Assembly: GCA_900553755.1 (NCBI GenBank)
Contig: USEX01000023.1
Coordinates: forward strand, 1 to 18,336
Origin: an uncultured Clostridium sp.
Lineage (GTDB): Bacteria; Bacillota; Clostridia; TANB77; CAG-508
Reading direction: 5' to 3'
DNA length: 18,336 nucleotides
Shown here: positions 16,425-18,336 of the stretch, piece after piece
Numbering within the stretch: the stretch's first letter is position 1
How the letters are laid out: every line of letters starts with the position of its first letter
Program-made: the position numbers and the translations under genes
The notes under the pieces: model-generated
The model's database searches: none
Seen by the model: the letters and a program-made list of their open reading frames with translations, nothing else
Told to the model about the DNA's origin: nothing

Positions 16425-17162
16425 TTGAAATTTAAAAACAAAAAAATCAAATTAAATATGACTAAAGAAAATATAACAATGTCACTAAGCATATTAGTTG
16501 TTACAGTTTTATTTATATCTATTTTATTGGTACAGTTTAAAACTGTGGAAGAAGTAAATGAAACAGATATAGAGAACATGAGGGAAACAGAGCTAAGAGA
16601 ACAGCTTTCATCATGGAAAAGCAAATATGAAGAAACAAGCCAGAAATTAGATGATGTTAATTCAAAAATAGATGAATATAATCAAAAAATAGAATCAAAT
16701 GAAGAATCATCTGAACTACTAGATAAGGAATTACTACAATCTAAAATATTGCTAGGAACAACAGATGTAAGTGGAGAAGGAATAGTAATTACTTTAGAGG
16801 ATACAGACGAATCTTCTGTTAATGCTTATGATTTGTTAGAATTAGTAAATGAGCTAAGAGAAGCGGGAGCAGAAGCTATTTCTATTAATGATGTAAGAAT
16901 AATTGCAACTACTGATATAGTAGATATTATGGAGAAGTATATTTTAATAAAACCAAAACAAAGAATATCATCACCATACACCATAAAAGCAATAGGAAAC
17001 CAAACTTATTTGGTGAGTACGTTGAGCCTGAAGAATACTGGATATATAGATATACACAAGCATAGTGGTCAATCAATAAAAGTGGAAAAACAAAAAAATG
17101 TTACAATACAAAAATATACAGGCAACTTGGAAATACAATATATGAAGGAGGACGAAGAATAA
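16425..17162 (+). CDS. DUF881 family membrane-anchored protein (second copy)
   Basis: A 245-residue paralogue of the preceding gene with the same plan: a basic cytoplasmic start, a membrane segment (about residues 18-38), a coiled coil (about 50-100) and a DUF881 domain with LGTTDVSGEGIVITLED, LVNELREAGAEAISIND and SSPYTIKAIGNQTYL. The two copies diverge most in the coiled coil. The start is a TTG preceded by GGTGAGG. An ATG at 16458 would remove part of the basic tail and has no good ribosome site. The stop codon TAA overlaps the ATG of sbp by one base, so translation is coupled. Tandem DUF881 copies at this place recall ylxW-ylxX of Bacillus, and a role in division or envelope is inferred from context only. 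Confidence 0.88.
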   Translation: MKFKNKKIKLNMTKENITMSLSILVVTVLFISILLVQFKTVEEVNETDIENMRETELREQLSSWKSKYEETSQKLDDVNSKIDEYNQKIESNEESSELLDKELLQSKILLGTTDVSGEGIVITLEDTDESSVNAYDLLELVNELREAGAEAISINDVRIIATTDIVDIMEKYILIKPKQRISSPYTIKAIGNQTYLVSTLSLKNTGYIDIHKHSGQSIKVEKQKNVTIQKYTGNLEIQYMKEDEE

Positions 17163-17542
17163 TGGTATTAATTGCAATAATATTAGGATGTGCATTAGGA
17201 GTGGTAATTGGTTTGTATGCGCCAATGATTTCATATACATATTCTGGATACTTGGCTATTGCCATAGTAGCTGCCTTGGATTCTGTGTTTGGAGGAATTT
17301 TAGCAACAGTAAAGAAAAACTTTAATCTTACAATTTTCTTAACAGGTTTTTTTGGTAATGCTATTTTAGCAATATTATTAACAATATTAGGTGAAAAATT
17401 GAATGTTGATATTTATTTAGCTGCTATTGTAGTTTTTGTTGGAAGAATATTCACAAATCTTGCAATTATACGTAGATATTATGTGGATAAATTCATGAAA
17501 AAAATAGAAAAAAACAAAGAGAAAAAGGAAGAAAATAATTAA
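17162..17542 (+). CDS. sbp: Small basic protein family (DUF1290)
   Basis: A 126-residue membrane protein of the small basic protein family found next to ftsA in Bacillota and Actinobacteria; function unknown. It has about three or four membrane segments: LIAIILGCALGVVIGLY (3-19), YLAIAIVAALDSVFGGILA (30-48), then IFLTGFFGNAILAILLTILG and IYLAAIVVFVGRIFTNLAII. A Lys/Glu-rich tail follows. The family motif ALDSVFGGI(L)A and FVGRIF are present. The start is fixed by the one-base overlap with the upstream stop codon and GGAGG shortly before. It is the last gene before a gap of about 140 bases and a separate ftsA promoter. Confidence 0.9.
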   Translation: MVLIAIILGCALGVVIGLYAPMISYTYSGYLAIAIVAALDSVFGGILATVKKNFNLTIFLTGFFGNAILAILLTILGEKLNVDIYLAAIVVFVGRIFTNLAIIRRYYVDKFMKKIEKNKEKKEENN

Positions 17543-17553
17543 GAAAAATATCG

Positions 17554-17630
17554 AAAAAAGTCAAAGCAAATACTGTTACTACATTATTACAATAATATTA
17601 CAAAAATGTGACAAAACTATTGACTTTTTT
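17554..17630. repeat. Inverted repeat enclosing the sbp-ftsA gap and overlapping the ftsA -35
   Basis: AAAAAAGTCAA (17554-17564) and its exact reverse complement TTGACTTTTTT (17620-17630) flank a 55-base AT-rich interval. In RNA the arms could pair, with the U-run partly in the stem, like a weak long-looped terminator for sbp. In DNA the right arm contains the -35 TTGACT. The 11-bp match is the longest symmetry in this gap, but the low complexity of the A/T runs makes chance possible. Confidence 0.4.
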
Positions 17631-17648
17631 TCTGAAATATAATATTCT
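17620..17648 (+). promoter_or_regulatory. Probable sigma-A-type promoter of ftsA
   Basis: TTGACT (17620-17625) and TATTCT (17643-17648) are spaced by 17 bases and end 38 bases before the ftsA start. A better-looking TATAAT at 17638-17643 is only 12 bases from the -35 and so is disfavoured. It suggests that ftsA, and presumably ftsZ beyond the window, can be transcribed separately from murA-sbp. Confidence 0.6.
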
Positions 17649-17686
17649 TATCTAGAAGTAAAAGCAATAAATTGGAGGAGTTAATT

Positions 17687-18336
17687 TTGGCTATCGGGGA
17701 CATAATAGTTGGCATTGATATTGGATCTTCTAAAGTTAGCTTAGTAATGGGAAAAATCAATAATTTTAATCAAATCGAACTATTACATTCTGCAGAGCAA
17801 AAATGCAATGGAATAAAAAAGAGCAAGATTATTGATGAAGATGAAATAGCAAGAGCCATAGCAAAAACAATAGAGGAAACAGAAAAAGAAACAGAATTAA
17901 GAATAAATTCAGCATATTTAACTATACCTGGTAAATATGTTACAATTGTACAAAATAATGTAAAAAAAGAGATTAAAGATAAATACTCGGGAGTATCAAT
18001 GAAAGATGTTTCATCAGCACTTATGCAAGTAAAAGACATTGATATACCAGAAGGCCAAAGTATTATAGATATAGTAACAGATAAATTTATGCTAGATGAT
18101 GGCAGAAAAGTTGATGACCCTGTAGGAAATTTAGTTTCTTCTTTTATTATAAATGCTCAAGTTATATTGGGAGATAGAGAATATATAAGGCAAATATCAA
18201 ATATCTGCAAAAAAGCTGATTTAGATATTGATGGAATAATTCCAATAACACTAGCAGAAAGAAATTTAATATTAGATAACAACGAATTAAATGATAATGT
18301 TATGATAGTGGATATAGGGTATGGAAATACAGAGAT
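17687..18336 (+). CDS. ftsA: Cell division protein FtsA (3' end beyond window)
   Basis: Actin-like ATPase that tethers FtsZ to the membrane and recruits the divisome. Only the first 216 residues or so are in the window. The phosphate-1 motif IVGIDIGSSKVSLVMGKI lies at residues 7-24, followed by the FtsA-specific 1C subdomain (AYLTIPGKY... to ...QISNICKKADLDIDGIIP). The second phosphate motif MIVDIGYGNTE is at the very end. The start is TTG 17687, chosen because GGAGGAG (17674-17680) lies six bases upstream and no ATG precedes the IVGIDIG motif. Its place after sbp supports FtsA rather than the related PilM. The C-terminal membrane helix and the expected ftsZ are not in view. Confidence 0.92.
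   Translation, partial: MAIGDIIVGIDIGSSKVSLVMGKINNFNQIELLHSAEQKCNGIKKSKIIDEDEIARAIAKTIEETEKETELRINSAYLTIPGKYVTIVQNNVKKEIKDKYSGVSMKDVSSALMQVKDIDIPEGQSIIDIVTDKFMLDDGRKVDDPVGNLVSSFIINAQVILGDREYIRQISNICKKADLDIDGIIPITLAERNLILDNNELNDNVMIVDIGYGNTE

Noticed and set aside
1..18336. tRNA or rRNA genes, CRISPR arrays, insertion sequences, prophage or defence systems
   Set aside because: No tRNA cloverleaf, regularly spaced repeats, transposase, integrase, reverse transcriptase or nuclease cassette was seen. Apart from the decayed gene and the unknown gene, the content is core housekeeping.

Overview
The window is strongly AT-rich and reads as a chromosomal segment of a Gram-positive, low-GC bacterium, most likely an uncultured member of the Clostridia. 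The evidence is the Ile/Lys/Asn/Glu-rich proteins, A/T-ending codons, AGGAGG-type ribosome binding sites, sigma-A-type promoters (TTGAC-N17-TATAAT-like), occasional TTG and GTG starts, and Bacillota-specific genes: ClpE-type Clp ATPase, BofC-like protein, two DUF881 proteins with a small basic protein, and DivIB/FtsQ. No genus can be assigned from the sequence alone.

Layout. (1) 1-1120: the 3' part of tuf (EF-Tu) and its terminator. (2) 1121-5444, plus strand: a promoter, a secreted SH3/NlpC-P60 cell-wall hydrolase, the ComEC DNA-uptake channel, and a membrane-anchored protein with a BofC-like C-terminal domain. (3) 5482-8454, minus strand: clpE-like followed by pgsA in one operon. It converges on block 2 at a shared bidirectional hairpin. 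(4) 8473-8798: a broken gene for an FGE/SUMF1-like (C-type-lectin-fold) protein. Its 3' end is a small GC-rich island with a codon pattern like the variable region of a diversity-generating retroelement (DGR) target. (5) 8813-12530: a promoter followed by a DUF4163/DUF3298-type membrane-anchored protein, topoisomerase III and a patatin-like lipase, closely spaced and probably co-transcribed. (6) 12583-13324: an unrecognised gene closed by a very strong terminator. (7) 13383-18336: a division and cell-wall cluster, murA, ftsQ/divIB, two DUF881 proteins, sbp, then ftsA running off the window. This is the gene order seen around divIB-ylxW-ylxX-sbp-ftsA in Bacillus.

Most of the window is housekeeping: translation, envelope synthesis, competence, proteolysis, topology and division. 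The parts most worth a second look are the decayed FGE-like gene at 8473-8798 with its DGR-like 3' end, and the unrecognised gene at 12583-13272. No complete new multi-gene system is visible. If a DGR exists in this genome, its reverse transcriptase and template repeat lie outside this window.
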